This document shows, in pieces, positions 1 to 11,291 of a stretch of DNA of 64,000 nt (position 1 is the stretch's first letter; the number at the start of each line of letters is the position of its first letter). The DNA is taken from assembly GCF_030272615.1 (NCBI RefSeq), contig NC_081414.1:656532292-656596291 (forward strand). The letters are read 5' to 3'. Source of the DNA: Cryptomeria japonica. Taxonomy: Eukaryota > Streptophyta > Pinopsida > Cupressales > Cupressaceae. Position numbers and translations under genes: made by a program. The notes under the pieces were generated by a model. It was not told the DNA's origin. It made no database searches and worked only from the letters and a program-made list of their open reading frames with translations.

Positions 1-2719
1 TTAAGTGCAATTGAGGTAAGAAGAAATGGGTCACAAGGTTAGGTATCCATGTAAAATATGAAATAACCTCAAATTATAAAGAGAGTGTACCCTCTCGAAG
101 TAGAGACTAGAAAATCCATAGGACAAAACTCCATCCCAAGTGACATATGTGAAGGATAATATAGACCCACCCCATCCCCTAAAGTTGGTGCCTCCACAAA
201 GAAGAGAGAAAAGCAATGCAAAATGTTGAATGGTGAATGTTGTAGTAGGTTCATTTCCAACAAATGATGCACCTTCCTTTCACAATATGGAAATCTTGAG
301 TTGTCAAATTGTTGAATTCCCATTCAAGTGGAATGTAGAAATGAATTCAGATGTATGGTTTTTGAAGTGACTCATGTGTCTTGATGTTGATGTTAAGCTG
401 TGATTGTTCCATAGAAGATTCAAGGACTACAATCATTGAAGTGTGAGACCTTAATTAATGTGAAATAGAATGTGTCATGTTGCATGATATGGTGGGGATA
501 GAACAAGTGAATTTACAATGGGAGACGATGTAACTCGATGGGCATTGTCATCAATGAGAAGAAAAATTTTCTCAATTGTTTCATCAATATTTGAAAGGTG
601 AGAGTCCACAAACAGATGTGAAATGTTTAAGTAGGCCTCCCAATGAAGTGGATCTCATAGACACAAAGAATACTATATAGAGAATCATTGAGAGCCCTTG
701 AAGAAGCAAATTTGAACTTTGATGAAGCAATACATGATGGAGGAATATCTTGCAAGAGGAAATCAAAGTCATTATGGTGTCATCTAGATCTGAAATGTGG
801 TCTACTTTTCAAAAAAGTAAAGATGCTTGATAGGAATGTGTCCTAGTAGGGTGAATCTAGAAGACATATAATCCTATTGCAAAGAATCATGGAAAGTTCT
901 AGAAGAAGCAACTTTTAATTCTGAAGTAGCAACGTGTATAAGAGATGTTCTCATTTGTAGATGGAGTATCAAGAGGAGGATCACTAGTCCATGGACCATG
1001 TCATTGTTGTTAAATACCTATGCTTTTGTTCATAGTCACTTGGTGTAGGAATTAATTCAATGAGATAGGGTAGGAGATCCTACATAATGTAATTTTTCAC
1101 TATCCCTTTTTTTGAGTACAAATGGTTCTCTGAATTTATCTTGAAAATAGAATGTCGGAATTTAATACCATAATCCATGATGAAAACTGCCAAAAATGGA
1201 AATTTATCTTAGTTTGCAATAACAAAATGCTTTTTTATAGGCCTCTCGAAGATTAAGTACATCAAATTGAGACTTTATAAATTGAGTGTATGTATTAGCA
1301 ATCTCCCAAATTGTTCAATGGTCTCCAAACCTTGTCAATTTTTTATTTTTATTTTAACTCAAATATGTATGGTATAGGCATATCATTGGTTGTGTGATTT
1401 TTTTTTTCCTTAAATGCTTCTACAACCAAAAGAGACAAGTTTTAGATGAAAATGGGGTGTTATGGGCCTTTTTGACACAATGGTAGGTTCTTTAGACCTG
1501 AAAATGCCCCCAAAACTAGTCGATTGCCTTAAGTTATAAACAAATCCTTGTTTGTGAGCATGCTTCTTGATCTCCAATTTTGGTGGAATGAAAGATAATA
1601 TTGAATTTCTCAAGCCTTTTGGATGCTTCGAAACCACCAAAAAAAGCTACTTTGATCATTGAAATGCTGTAGTGACTTTGATAAAAAAAGAAAACTAAGT
1701 CTAAACTTTAGAAGTTAGTTTTTTCTTGTCAAATTGTTTTCAATTTTCAAATCATCCAAGGATGTAAGAGAAGTATATTTTGTTATGACAAGATAAAAAA
1801 AAAATTAGAATCTTTTGAAACCATTTAAACATGGGGACCCCTTCCCCCCCTCCAAAATCCCTATTTTTTCAGGATGCAATACTTAGGGGAAAGATCCCCT
1901 TGCCACACCACTTAGGGATGTCCTAGGGACTCCAAGGAGTCTCTTGACCATCTTGAGGATGCCTATGAGTCTCCCATGGCCCCCAATTAGAAACTCCAAT
2001 TCTAAATAAAAATGGTGAAATTATTGTGAAAATGTCATCTGTATTAAAGGTTTGGCATTACCCCCTAACCTTGATGGGGGCTCTTCCCCAAACCCCCCAC
2101 AAGGGGCACTACCCATTGACCCCAAACCTCTACCCACCATTCTTATTGTTAATGCAATCATTTCCATTTTTTTTATGTTGACTAGTTTAAACACTTAGTA
2201 TGCCAAAGTTTCATCTGCAATTCTTATACTTATTCTTAGTTTGTTCCCAAAGTTCCAAAACTCTACCACCATTGTTAATGTTCAAATTTCAATGCAATCA
2301 TTGACATATTTTTAATGTTTATTGTAAAATTTACATAGTGTGGAAAATTTTTATTTACAATTGCTATACTTATTCTATACACATCCTTTTATAATTAATT
2401 TTTTAAGTTGTATATATATTTGCATCCCACCCCACCCCCTTCGTCATCCCCCTATCGTCCCCAAACTTAAGCCCTTGGTATGTTAAGATATGAAAGCTCA
2501 TAATAATTTCATTTGATATGTTAATAGAGGAAAACCTACAATATATAGCTTCCAAGATTCCAAATCCATGAGGATCATGAAGAGGTAGAAAACCAAAAAT
2601 AGAAATTGCTTATCCAAGTTTCCAAATTTGTGACAAGGAAAAAGTAGAATGTCAATCAAAGAAGGAGAATGTGCAACTCATTGTCTTATTCTACCTAAGT
2701 AAAAATATTACCTAATTAA
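1..2719. other. AT-rich sequence without an identifiable gene
   Basis: No open frame here resembles a known family and all are short. Two stretches on the plus strand, about 640-770 and 850-985, look like old diverged copies of each other: both carry a 'gaagaagcaa' core followed by similar words and end in 'caagagga'. That suggests a decayed duplicated segment of unknown origin. From about 1835 to 2130 there are several C-runs and G-runs of a kind common in dispersed plant repeats. I see nothing else. Confidence 0.4.
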
Positions 2720-2929
2720 GCTTTTTAATAGTGGAATATCACACTTAGGATAAAACATATCCAAGGTAAATAAAATATTACATTGATAGGCTTCTTTGGT
2801 TGCTCTAAAAGTGGTGCCTTATGAATTATGTTCTTGGATACTAAAGTTTCCAAATTCTGGGCACTCTTGATAGCTTCTCGTAGGGATTGTGATTCAAAGG
2901 CTTTAACCAAACGTTTCAATGGTTTATGT

Positions 2930-3700
2930 TGATGTGTTTTTTATGCACTATGCAACACAAAATAAAATACTAAGTATTCTATTCTCTCTTTAACAAAATC
3001 CTCCCAAGTGCTAAACTATGTGATCAAATGGGATGACTCCAAGATTCCAATAGTTAGGTCTTGACTTTATATTGCAGATAGACTCAATGATTGTGATGTG
3101 ATATCTGCTGGAATCACAAGGGGGACTTATGTTGCTTGGGTCAAGACCTATCCATTCTCATGTTTCATGATTGATTTACACTCCATGATTTAGGTCATCC
3201 TTGAGCAACATCTCGACTTAGCCAAATTTTGTTTTTTGTATCCTAATTCTTTAATTTTGACCCCTTACTAGCATTGCCTTAGGTTTTATTGGAATTCTTG
3301 CTTCTCTAGCATGGGCACATTTCTAGGGTTCATTCATACAAATTGCTCTTGATGAGAAAGCTAGTATCATGATCATGACTTAAACAAAATTTTAACTTAG
3401 TCAAATTATCTCCTCCAAACTTCTATGAGTTCATCGCCTTTATTCTTCATCATTTGGATGTCTTTTCTCATTGGCAGGTAATTCTTGACCACCATACCTC
3501 AATCTTGACCTATGCTATACCCTAAAACCCTACAACCTAGTTATGTTTACAATTGAGATCTTGGTGACTTGATCACTTAATACAGCTTAATCATGTAGGT
3601 CTCATCTAACTCTGACTCCAACACTTAAGCAAATCAACCCTAGCAACCAAGTACTTTGGAAAATATCTTACAGCTTGACAACATGGGTAATGATGGAGGA
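2930..3700. other. Intergenic or decayed repeat sequence, nothing recognised
   Basis: No coding frame, RNA gene or terminal repeat could be recognised on either strand. Confidence 0.4.
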
Positions 3701-3719
3701 ATGGAAGGTGAGACCTATA

Positions 3720-3893
3720 GAGGTGAGAGAGAGAGAGAGAGGGTGGGAGGAAGAGATAATGACCTAGAGAGGGTAGAGAAAGAGAAGTAGAGAGGGAGAG
3801 AAGAGGAGAGGGATGGAGAAAGAGACCTAGAGAGGGGAGAGAGAAGAGAGATGGTAGAGAGGGATAGAGAAGAGAGATAGAAGAGAGATACCG
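3720..3893 (+). repeat. GA-rich simple-sequence tract
   Basis: An imperfect purine tract built from GAGA and GGAGA words on the plus strand, with occasional 'cctagagag' interruptions. On the minus strand it creates apparent Ser/Leu/Pro-rich reading frames (within 3606-4140). These are artefacts of the repeat and are not genes. Confidence 0.85.
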
Positions 3894-3905
3894 GCCTACC
3901 GTCAA

Positions 3906-3976
3906 AATTCTGACTCCAAAGGATAAAATTCCAACAACACTCCTCTGTCGGAATTTTATCCTTTGGAGTCGGAATT
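3906..3976. repeat. Hairpin-forming inverted repeat
   Basis: Positions 3912-3932 and 3950-3970 are perfect 21-bp reverse complements separated by 17 bases. Allowing one mismatch the arms grow to 27 bp (3906-3932 and 3950-3976). The word 'gtcggaatt' at the right arm recurs downstream, at about 3969, 4054 and 4145, with a related 'gtcgaaatt' near 4169. The hairpin is therefore part of a small family of repeated words, perhaps a decayed miniature inverted-repeat element. No target-site duplication was identified. Confidence 0.75.
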
Positions 3977-4189
3977 CCAATGATAGGCCAATATTGTGAC
4001 GGTATTCTTTCAGGGTATGAGCATCCATGGCGGCCATCGGAAAGGTTGGAGGTGATGTCGGAATTGCGACGACCACAAGGATAGTAGGAACTTCTGAAAC
4101 AAAGTTTTCGATGACTTTTTTTGTTTGTAGTGCGATGCAATTGTGTCGGAATTACGATGATTTGCTGTCGAAATTTTGACCCGAATGTA

Positions 4190-5039
4190 CTAGTGTCAGT
4201 GTTGATGTATGCTACTCACTCATTACTTCATCAAAGAAATGAATACTTTGAGACCATTTAAGTCCTGAGTTTCTGCCAAAAGAATCATTGGATGACAAAT
4301 ACAAAGCTTCCTTTCAAATTTGATTATTTCCTTTAGCAGGACTCTAGACTTAAATAGTCTTTGGGGAAAATATAGTTATTGTACCTTTCATTTTCATGTG
4401 GGGCTGAACCCTTGTAGGAGTCACATTTTACCCCACATGCTGATACTAGAACTGATCAGACCTATTACTGCACATGGAACAAACTAGTTAGCAAAATATT
4501 CCTTTTATTTAAAATATTTGCTGATACATGTCTTTACTTCTTTGATGCACACTGATATCAACATGTATATTTATAAGCATGTGATCATGTGGCGTATAAG
4601 TAGTCATTGCTTAGATCCTTCAAGATCTAGCCTTGTTGTTGTGACTAATGCAGGAAACGGGGCACCTGGAAGGACTTAGGATGTGCAGAAACAATCAACT
4701 TCAGACCACCATTGAAGATGCATAACCAATCATCCAGGCAATGACTGGTTACCCTCTTTACATGCTTATGCCTTTATTTTACTTATTTCATATATTTGTT
4801 CTTCTTCTTTTGTTTCAAAGAAGTAAAGGCCAGTCTCACAGCCTGTGTCAGACTACATGTACATATTTATATTTGATGAATAAAGATTACATTATTTTTC
4901 AAAAAAGATTGCACAAATCTTTCTATGTTATGCTCATTTTCCTTAAAAAATGAAAGGATCTTCTTGAACTCTGTAATCTTAATATTTAAAGATAATTGTA
5001 TTTTATAATGGTGAATACAATGTAAAGATTTTAAAATAC
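4190..5039. other. No recognisable feature
   Basis: AT-rich sequence between the hairpin region and the LINE remnant. The only longer frame (4741-4953, plus) has low-complexity hydrophobic content and no family signature. Confidence 0.4.
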
Positions 5040-5801
5040 ACCTTTTTGCTTGACAACATCATGGCTCTACCTGATTGAGCCAAAAAGTGAAAATCTAGTA
5101 ACAATAACCTTGATCACACATCTAGAGGGATCTAGATTGAAAGAGAAAGAAATAGAGTTTTCATAGAATCTATCTAGTCTTGAATATATCCTCTTGGATC
5201 CTTGCTGGGCATTGCACCATGTGTACTAGATGTGATTGATCTCCTTTTTCTTTCCTTGGATGGAGCCAAAGAGGTGAAACTTATTTTTCATTATATCCCA
5301 ATATAACTTCTCACCACACTTCCATTCCATGTTAAGCCCACCAACCTTATCTTGAGATTCTTCAATCATACTAAATTCTCCTCCAAAAATATATGGAATA
5401 TTAGGGAGAGTAGACAATAATTTCCATAGTTCTATCCTATCTCGGTAATCATTTGGGGCGTAAATAGAGCAGATGTCAGTTCTATGTCCATCTTTCTCTA
5501 ATATCAGTCATGTAGGTCTATTTCAAGGAGATGATCCATTATCTACATTCAATGAGGACCATTTCTTATTAATCAAAATGATTGCACCACCTCTACCTTT
5601 TTCATGATTGGTGGTGAAATGAATAGAATCCCTCCAAATGAATATGAGATTTACCTCTAGTAGAAATTCAGATGCTTTAACTTTTCTTAGAAGTAAGATA
5701 TACAGGTTCTTATGCAGGTTGAGAAAAATCCTAATAATTAGCTTTTGATCAGGGGACTCAAGCCCCCTAATGTTCTCGATGATGAGTAAAAGATCCATCA
5801 C
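5040..5801 (-). pseudogene. LINE ORF2 apurinic endonuclease domain (broken)
   Basis: ORF2 of plant L1-like elements starts with an APE-type endonuclease that nicks target DNA for target-primed reverse transcription. The N-terminal motif is visible as 'ENIRGLESPDQK' near 5770, where the usual residue before N is W, followed by 'GRGGAIILINKKW' near 5570. In another frame come 'SIYAPNDYRDRIELW' (about 5435-5480) and 'FGGEFSMIEE' (about 5360), equivalent to the GDFN catalytic region. After a stop near 5225 a further frame gives 'YTWCN' and 'SRLDRFYE', the usual end of the domain. At least two frame changes and stop codons make it non-functional. The reverse transcriptase that should follow is absent. 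Confidence 0.8.
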
Positions 5802-5882
5802 AGATGAAATTAATTAGGAATATCCTTGGTAGCTTTGAAGCCACTAAAGCATTTGGGAACATCACTTTTGTTGTTCTTTCTA

Positions 5883-7031
5883 TTAGGGAGAGGGGATATC
5901 TTTTTCTTTCCTAATGGCCTCCCTCTCCTTCTTTAACAACACTGAAAGGACCTTCACCATCCATGATAAGGGTGTCCCCTTATTCAATCTCCACACTTGG
6001 GGAGAGATTCTCTTTGTTGGATACATCGATGGGCAGGGATCTCTGCTCCCCATCAAGATCTTCAAATAATGGGTTGGAAATGACTCGACCAAATTGATTA
6101 GAAACCAAAAGCTCAAGGGATGCCAGCGTTTGATTACTAACAATGGGTTTGGCCTTGATGATTTCAATACTCTCCACCTCTAGGCTAGGGACAATGGGGA
6201 GAGGGTTTTGCAGAGATGCTAAATCACTCTCATTAAAACTACTCTTGTTAGGGGGGTCGATATTATTGGTATTAATAGTAACCATATGTTTAGCATCCTT
6301 ATTGATAGAATTAACATCTACATAATTATTAGAGATAGTATCTTTAGTAAGAGAATTAAAATCCTTATTAATAAAGTTGACATCAACTGAATTAACAGAA
6401 TTAACATCCACAACATAAAACTTCCTTATTAACAAAATTAACAATAGTATAATTAGGATCCTTATTATCAATAGTCATCTTATATGCATAACTATCCTTA
6501 TTTAAATTATACACAGAAATAGATTTTCGTTTAGGATCTTGGACTATCGATTGAACAAATGAGAGTTTACCTTTTAAGTGGGGAGGAGAAGTAAGATTCA
6601 AAACTTCTGTATGATTGGTCTTTAGATAAGGGAGGGATTTCAATTTATCCAACACCAACTATTGCTCATTTTTAACCCTCATCCTTCCTGATTTGGTGGG
6701 GGCATCATTCATCTGAGCAAGAGATATTTTTAGCAGAGAATGAGGAGGCAGGTGAGCATTAAAGCTCTCAAAATCCATATTTTCATCAAAAGATGGGAGA
6801 GGGCCAACCGGCTTAGCCATATCCTTAGCTATCGATTTACTCAACTCATTTAGCTTGTCTCAAATAGGGGTTTGCACTTCCATCAGTTTAGCAGAGGAAG
6901 CCATATTTTGGCTTCTCTCTTGGCCTATCTTAGTAGTTGGGTTAGGGTTACGTTTAACCAAAATAAGAGAATTTTTATGCATATGCCCTTCATGTCTATA
7001 GAGGAAGCATGCATTCAGCCCCCTAAGAATT
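5883..7031 (-). pseudogene. LINE ORF1, C-terminal part with degenerate zinc knuckle
   Basis: This is the continuation of the ORF1 nucleic-acid-binding protein whose N-terminal DUF4283 half is at 19233-20040. The first codons after the junction read 'RGLNACFLYRHEGHMHKN'. That matches the layout of a CCHC zinc knuckle after DUF4283 (C-x2-C-x4-H-x4-C), but only the first Cys and the GH are kept. Downstream is a low-complexity Asn/Asp/Ser-rich tail spread over three frames (6860-7031, 6401-6844, 5883-6471) with repeated 'DVNS' and 'VNFINKD' words. Stops and frameshifts break it several times. Removing the 7032-19232 insertion and one copy of the 5-bp duplication joins the two halves in one frame. 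Confidence 0.7.
7027..7031. repeat. Target-site duplication of LARD copy 1, left side
   Basis: The 5 bp before the element are 'gaatt' and the 5 bp after it (19233-19237) are 'gaatc'. They differ by one C/T transition, as expected for a slightly decayed 5-bp duplication. Confidence 0.75.
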
Positions 7032-10000
7032 TGTAATGCCCCGCCAGGAAACCCCGAAGGGATTAAGCCATAACACAAGAATAGAGAGCAATAATTTTTT
7101 TTTTTTAAATTTACACCACATTAAGATACAACAAGATATCAAAGATTCAGATTACATAGCGGAAGACATCAATTAACACCTAAAGAGTTTCCCAACGAGA
7201 TTACTTAAATTTCACAATTCACTTAACTCACACAATTAATCCAATAAGCGGATTATCTTAATAACGACATAATTCTTAATCAGGATAATTTCTTTCAAAA
7301 GATGGAAATATAAATCACAAGCAATGACTCAACCATTGAGATCTATCCTTAATCTTCATTCAATCTTTTCATAAAAATACAAGCCACACATCTAATATTC
7401 TAACACACTAGAATTCCATCATAAACATAAGAGATCTTTTCAAGCATACTTAATTTCCTTAACAACAACTGAATATATTCCATTACTCTAAGTTACATTA
7501 TTTCATATTCCAATTTATTGCAATATAAAAGACGATTACATACATGCATCTACGATAAATCTCATCTAAACCACTTAAGCATTCGATCAACATGGCATTC
7601 AAGAAAGGACTGAATAGAAGCATTTAAAGTTAATTCCATTTATCCACTTATCCATTCTAACATAAGCTAATCATACATGATAAAGCTGAATAAGGGAAAC
7701 ATAAGAGAATACATCACGTAACACCATAATGATCTCGGAGTTCACCCCTAGAGGGCTACATCTCTGGGTTTGCTCAACTGCAAGACCCCTCTGATAAATA
7801 ATAAAGTTAAGAATACACGAGGTTACACCAATTACAATCCTGCCATCAAGGCGAAACATAAACAATATATAATGACCGCATCGGTCAATACTACATAAAC
7901 GATGCTTGAAAATTAAAGGATCCAGCTGAACATAATCGAAGCTAAAACAAAGGTCCAGGAGAGCATCCATAAAACTGAGCCATCACCACCAAAGGTCTAA
8001 CATGAAACCGATACTCACAAGGGTATAGACAAAAGGACAACCCACAAAGGTACTCCTAACAGGACAAAACGACCACATGCTAGCGAACGTAGGGACAAGT
8101 GTCATCACACAACCTGGTATGGTTACCATGGCAGGTCTTCATAGGTCCCGGCCCCATACACTGGGTTACCCTGGCAACCTAATCTGAGCCTCCGGCCCAT
8201 CCAAGTCTCATGTGGACCCACACATCCTCTCGTGAAGACAAGGAAGATGGTTTTCCCTTTCGGGCCTTCTCACAGCATGTCGAGTCTGTGTTAGCACTCG
8301 TCCCATTTGTGAGGCACATTTATCTTACTTAGAGATTACATTCTAATCTACTGTTAGGTTATCACTTATTAGACTCACTTTCGACGGGTTACCCAGCAGC
8401 TACTTTGGGCATGGCCCCCAATCGAAAGCCACTTTCCCATACGACACTAGACTATACTCAAACGAACTCAAAACCCAAGGAATACACATGGTCAGATGAA
8501 TGGAGTTCAAGAAGGGAGAAACAAACATCTTGTCAAACACGACTCAAAAGTGGTACACTTACTCACGGTACTCTAACTAGAGACCTGACAAACTAAGGTC
8601 AACCATGAATCATCATTCGACACCCATACAAGGGATATGACCAACTACGACAACACCACAATACAACAGTCAACTCGGAATCGAGGACTGAAATAGGTAC
8701 CCCAAGTCATTCCATACGACAGGGTCCTATCAAAACAAGCACGACTTGCCATTACATAAGCAAAAGCGAATACAAAAATTAAACTCGCATAGGAATATTC
8801 AACAGATACAATCTTTCCGAATTGATCTAATCATTAAAAGTCGATCAAGTTTTCTACAAGATCTAAATCAGATTACAGTTATCTACCTCATCTAGGAATA
8901 GGTTGTTCTTGGTTTTCTAACTCTCTAAGGGTCAAAGCATCGAACAGACATATAAAGCCATAATGAGTTTTTAAACCAAATTCATATTAATAAAACTCAG
9001 ACAACCATTAATCAATTAAATAAGATATTTAATCTCCAATTAAAACATCATTGATACCCTCTTGAAATAAAGTCACTCAATCTCACTCCTTCGAAATCAT
9101 ATAGTTCTAAAAAAAAAGGGAATATACCCTTAGAAGGGAGCTAAAACAAATAAGTAACCATTTTCCGAATTAACATAATATTTTACTTCCACAAAAACCT
9201 ATTAATATAGGACTTAATTTCCCAGAATAAACAACTGATAAACATTTGGTTTTATCCTACCTTTCAATTAGCAAAAGCCTATATGAATCCTTGCAAATAC
9301 ACTAAATTGCAATTTTAACCAATTAACATATAAATTAATTACCCTTAAATTAATTATATACATTAATTAATAATTTAATGAATAACGTTTAACATTAAAA
9401 CCTTATCATTAAATAAAATTAAATTGTCTAATTAACTAATATTAAACTATTATATATTTTTTTTGACTAAAAAAAGAATACGTAAAAAAAAACATTCTTA
9501 AAAACTAATTTAAAAAAAAAAAAACATTTTAAAAAGGGGCGAAGGCGGGGCCCACCTCCCAACGGGGACGGCTGGGCACCCAAACCCTAGCCGCAAGCGG
9601 GAAACGCGCGGTGGCGCCACTGTGGTGCCCGCAGGTCCCGCGGCACCCTGCAGCCACCGTGGCTCTTGCGGCCACCACAGTGAGCCGCGGTCACTGGTGA
9701 ACGGCGAGCAAGATTAAGGGGGACGAGCGGGGGAGGGGAGGAGGAGGTGGGTGGAGCTCTGTTCCCCGCCCTTCGAACCCCAAACCCATAAAAAGCTCAA
9801 ATGAAATACGCACAGGTTCGATAAAAATATGTTTAACACACAGTGTTATTTTTTTTAAACAACAAATCAACATTTGCTCAAAAATTCTCGTTTTAGAATA
9901 AGTTCCAGCTAGAATGAACAATGCTTTGGCATCAAATTATTTTGATGGGTATTCATTTTCTCATACCCAGATGGGTTTCAACACCCAAAATAGATTGAGG

Positions 10001-11279
10001 AACATCAAAACCTCAATAAGTTTATTTTTATTTACAAAAAACCAGGCATGGCAAAAAGAACCATTTTTTTTTTTTTGTTTTTATACACAATGATTCATCT
10101 ATTTTACAAGAACACCAGTCATGCATAGTTTTTAAACCCACAAATCCAAAATTAAATCTAAAATCAATTTAAGAAGATTGGATTTTGACAACAAGCAATT
10201 TCATTCACCCAACAAACCATTTCCATAACAACAAGGAAGAACAGTTAAGGTAAAACCTACCTTCATACGCATTCCTGGAATAGTTGAAGGAGAGCCCAAT
10301 CCTGCCAGATCCAGAAGCACTTCCTTCCTCCCAAAACCCCCAATTTCATCCCAAAATTTCTTTCCAACCAAAAATTTTCCAAAAATATCCATCCCCCAAA
10401 ATTTCCCCAAATTTTAGGTTATAAGGAAGAGTTGACCAAAATTCCTTTTTTTGAATTAAAATTTTTATTTAAAAATAATTCTCAAAATTAATTCTTTCTA
10501 TCTATAACAACAAATTAAACTTGCCTTTCAATTCCAAATTGATTTCCTCATTTAATACAATTTAACCTTTCTAATTTCAACAGCCAACATAATACAATTA
10601 AATCTATTGCGCTTAAATAAAAAACTTTCTTTTCAACAACATATACAAAATGCATTTAGTATTCAAAATCAGTCATTTAATCGAACTTACTCCCAATTTA
10701 AAATGAGCAATCCAATATCAACGATAATTGCATAACGAAATCCCAATTAATTTAGTCCATTAATCTCTAATGCACAAATACATATTTAATCAAAATAATT
10801 ACTAAGGACTAATTAATCAATTTAACCATACACACCAAGCACGCAAACCGAGAAGGTCAACCAAACAGACGACTCGCAAACCCAAACAAAAGGGGATACC
10901 GATGATGACTGGCGATGCTCACTTGAGGATGACTAATGTCAACTAGGGTCTTAAGACCACCTAATCCAACTCTAAGGATAAAAGAGGTACACTCAAACCT
11001 GCACATCCAGGTGAAGACGAACCTCGCACTCATGTGGCGTTGTACCTGAAATCTCCTGCAACCAAGAGTCATACATGCATACATATAGAAACTTAATGAA
11101 AGCGTTAGCCCAATATTAATACCACGAAATAGGAACACTAAACAACTTGCATACAACTAGTGTGAAAATCAACATCAACAGCTATGCGTTAAATCAAACA
11201 TCTGACTATAACATTATATTAAGATAAACTAACCAAGATTAAACCCAGATTAGAAATTGATTAGGGCAGGGGTACTACA
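7032..11279 (-). repeat. 3' LTR of LARD-like copy 1
   Basis: Read on the plus strand it begins 'tgtaatgccccgcc' and ends 'ggggtactaca', and it is repeated almost identically at 14985-19232. It contains a G+C-rich patch at about 9535-9700 flanked by A-runs, which stands out from the AT-rich remainder. ORFs inside it (for example 7671-7970, 9691-9921, 10201-10410, 10857-11156, all minus) recur in the other LTR but resemble no protein family. Confidence 0.92.
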
Positions 11280-11291
11280 TTCTCCCCCCCT
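11280..11291 (-). promoter_or_regulatory. Polypurine tract of LARD copy 1
   Basis: On the minus strand 'aggggggg' plus 'agaa' lies directly before the 3' LTR. The identical tract is found at 44233-44244 in copy 2. It is the likely plus-strand DNA primer. Confidence 0.85.

Larger units (their letters stand above)
5040..7031 (-). mobile_element. L1-like LINE remnant, downstream part
   Basis: Minus-strand remains of a plant L1-type retrotransposon: the end of ORF1 (5883-7031), then the start of ORF2 (5040-5801). The upstream part of the same element lies at 19233-20227, beyond an LTR-element insertion. Homology fades near 5040, just after the endonuclease domain. No reverse transcriptase or poly(A) end was found between 1 and 5040. 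LINEs normally lose the 5' end, so loss of the 3' half implies a later deletion or rearrangement. Confidence 0.75.

Noticed and set aside
2725-2919. Minus-strand frame with 'SLREAIKSAQNLETLV', slightly like a retrotransposon gag helix
   Set aside because: Only about 20 residues look family-like and no neighbouring frame continues the similarity.
3606-4140. Two overlapping minus-strand frames of 141 and 156 codons
   Set aside because: Their Ser/Leu/Pro-rich content is produced by the GA-rich tract at 3720-3893.
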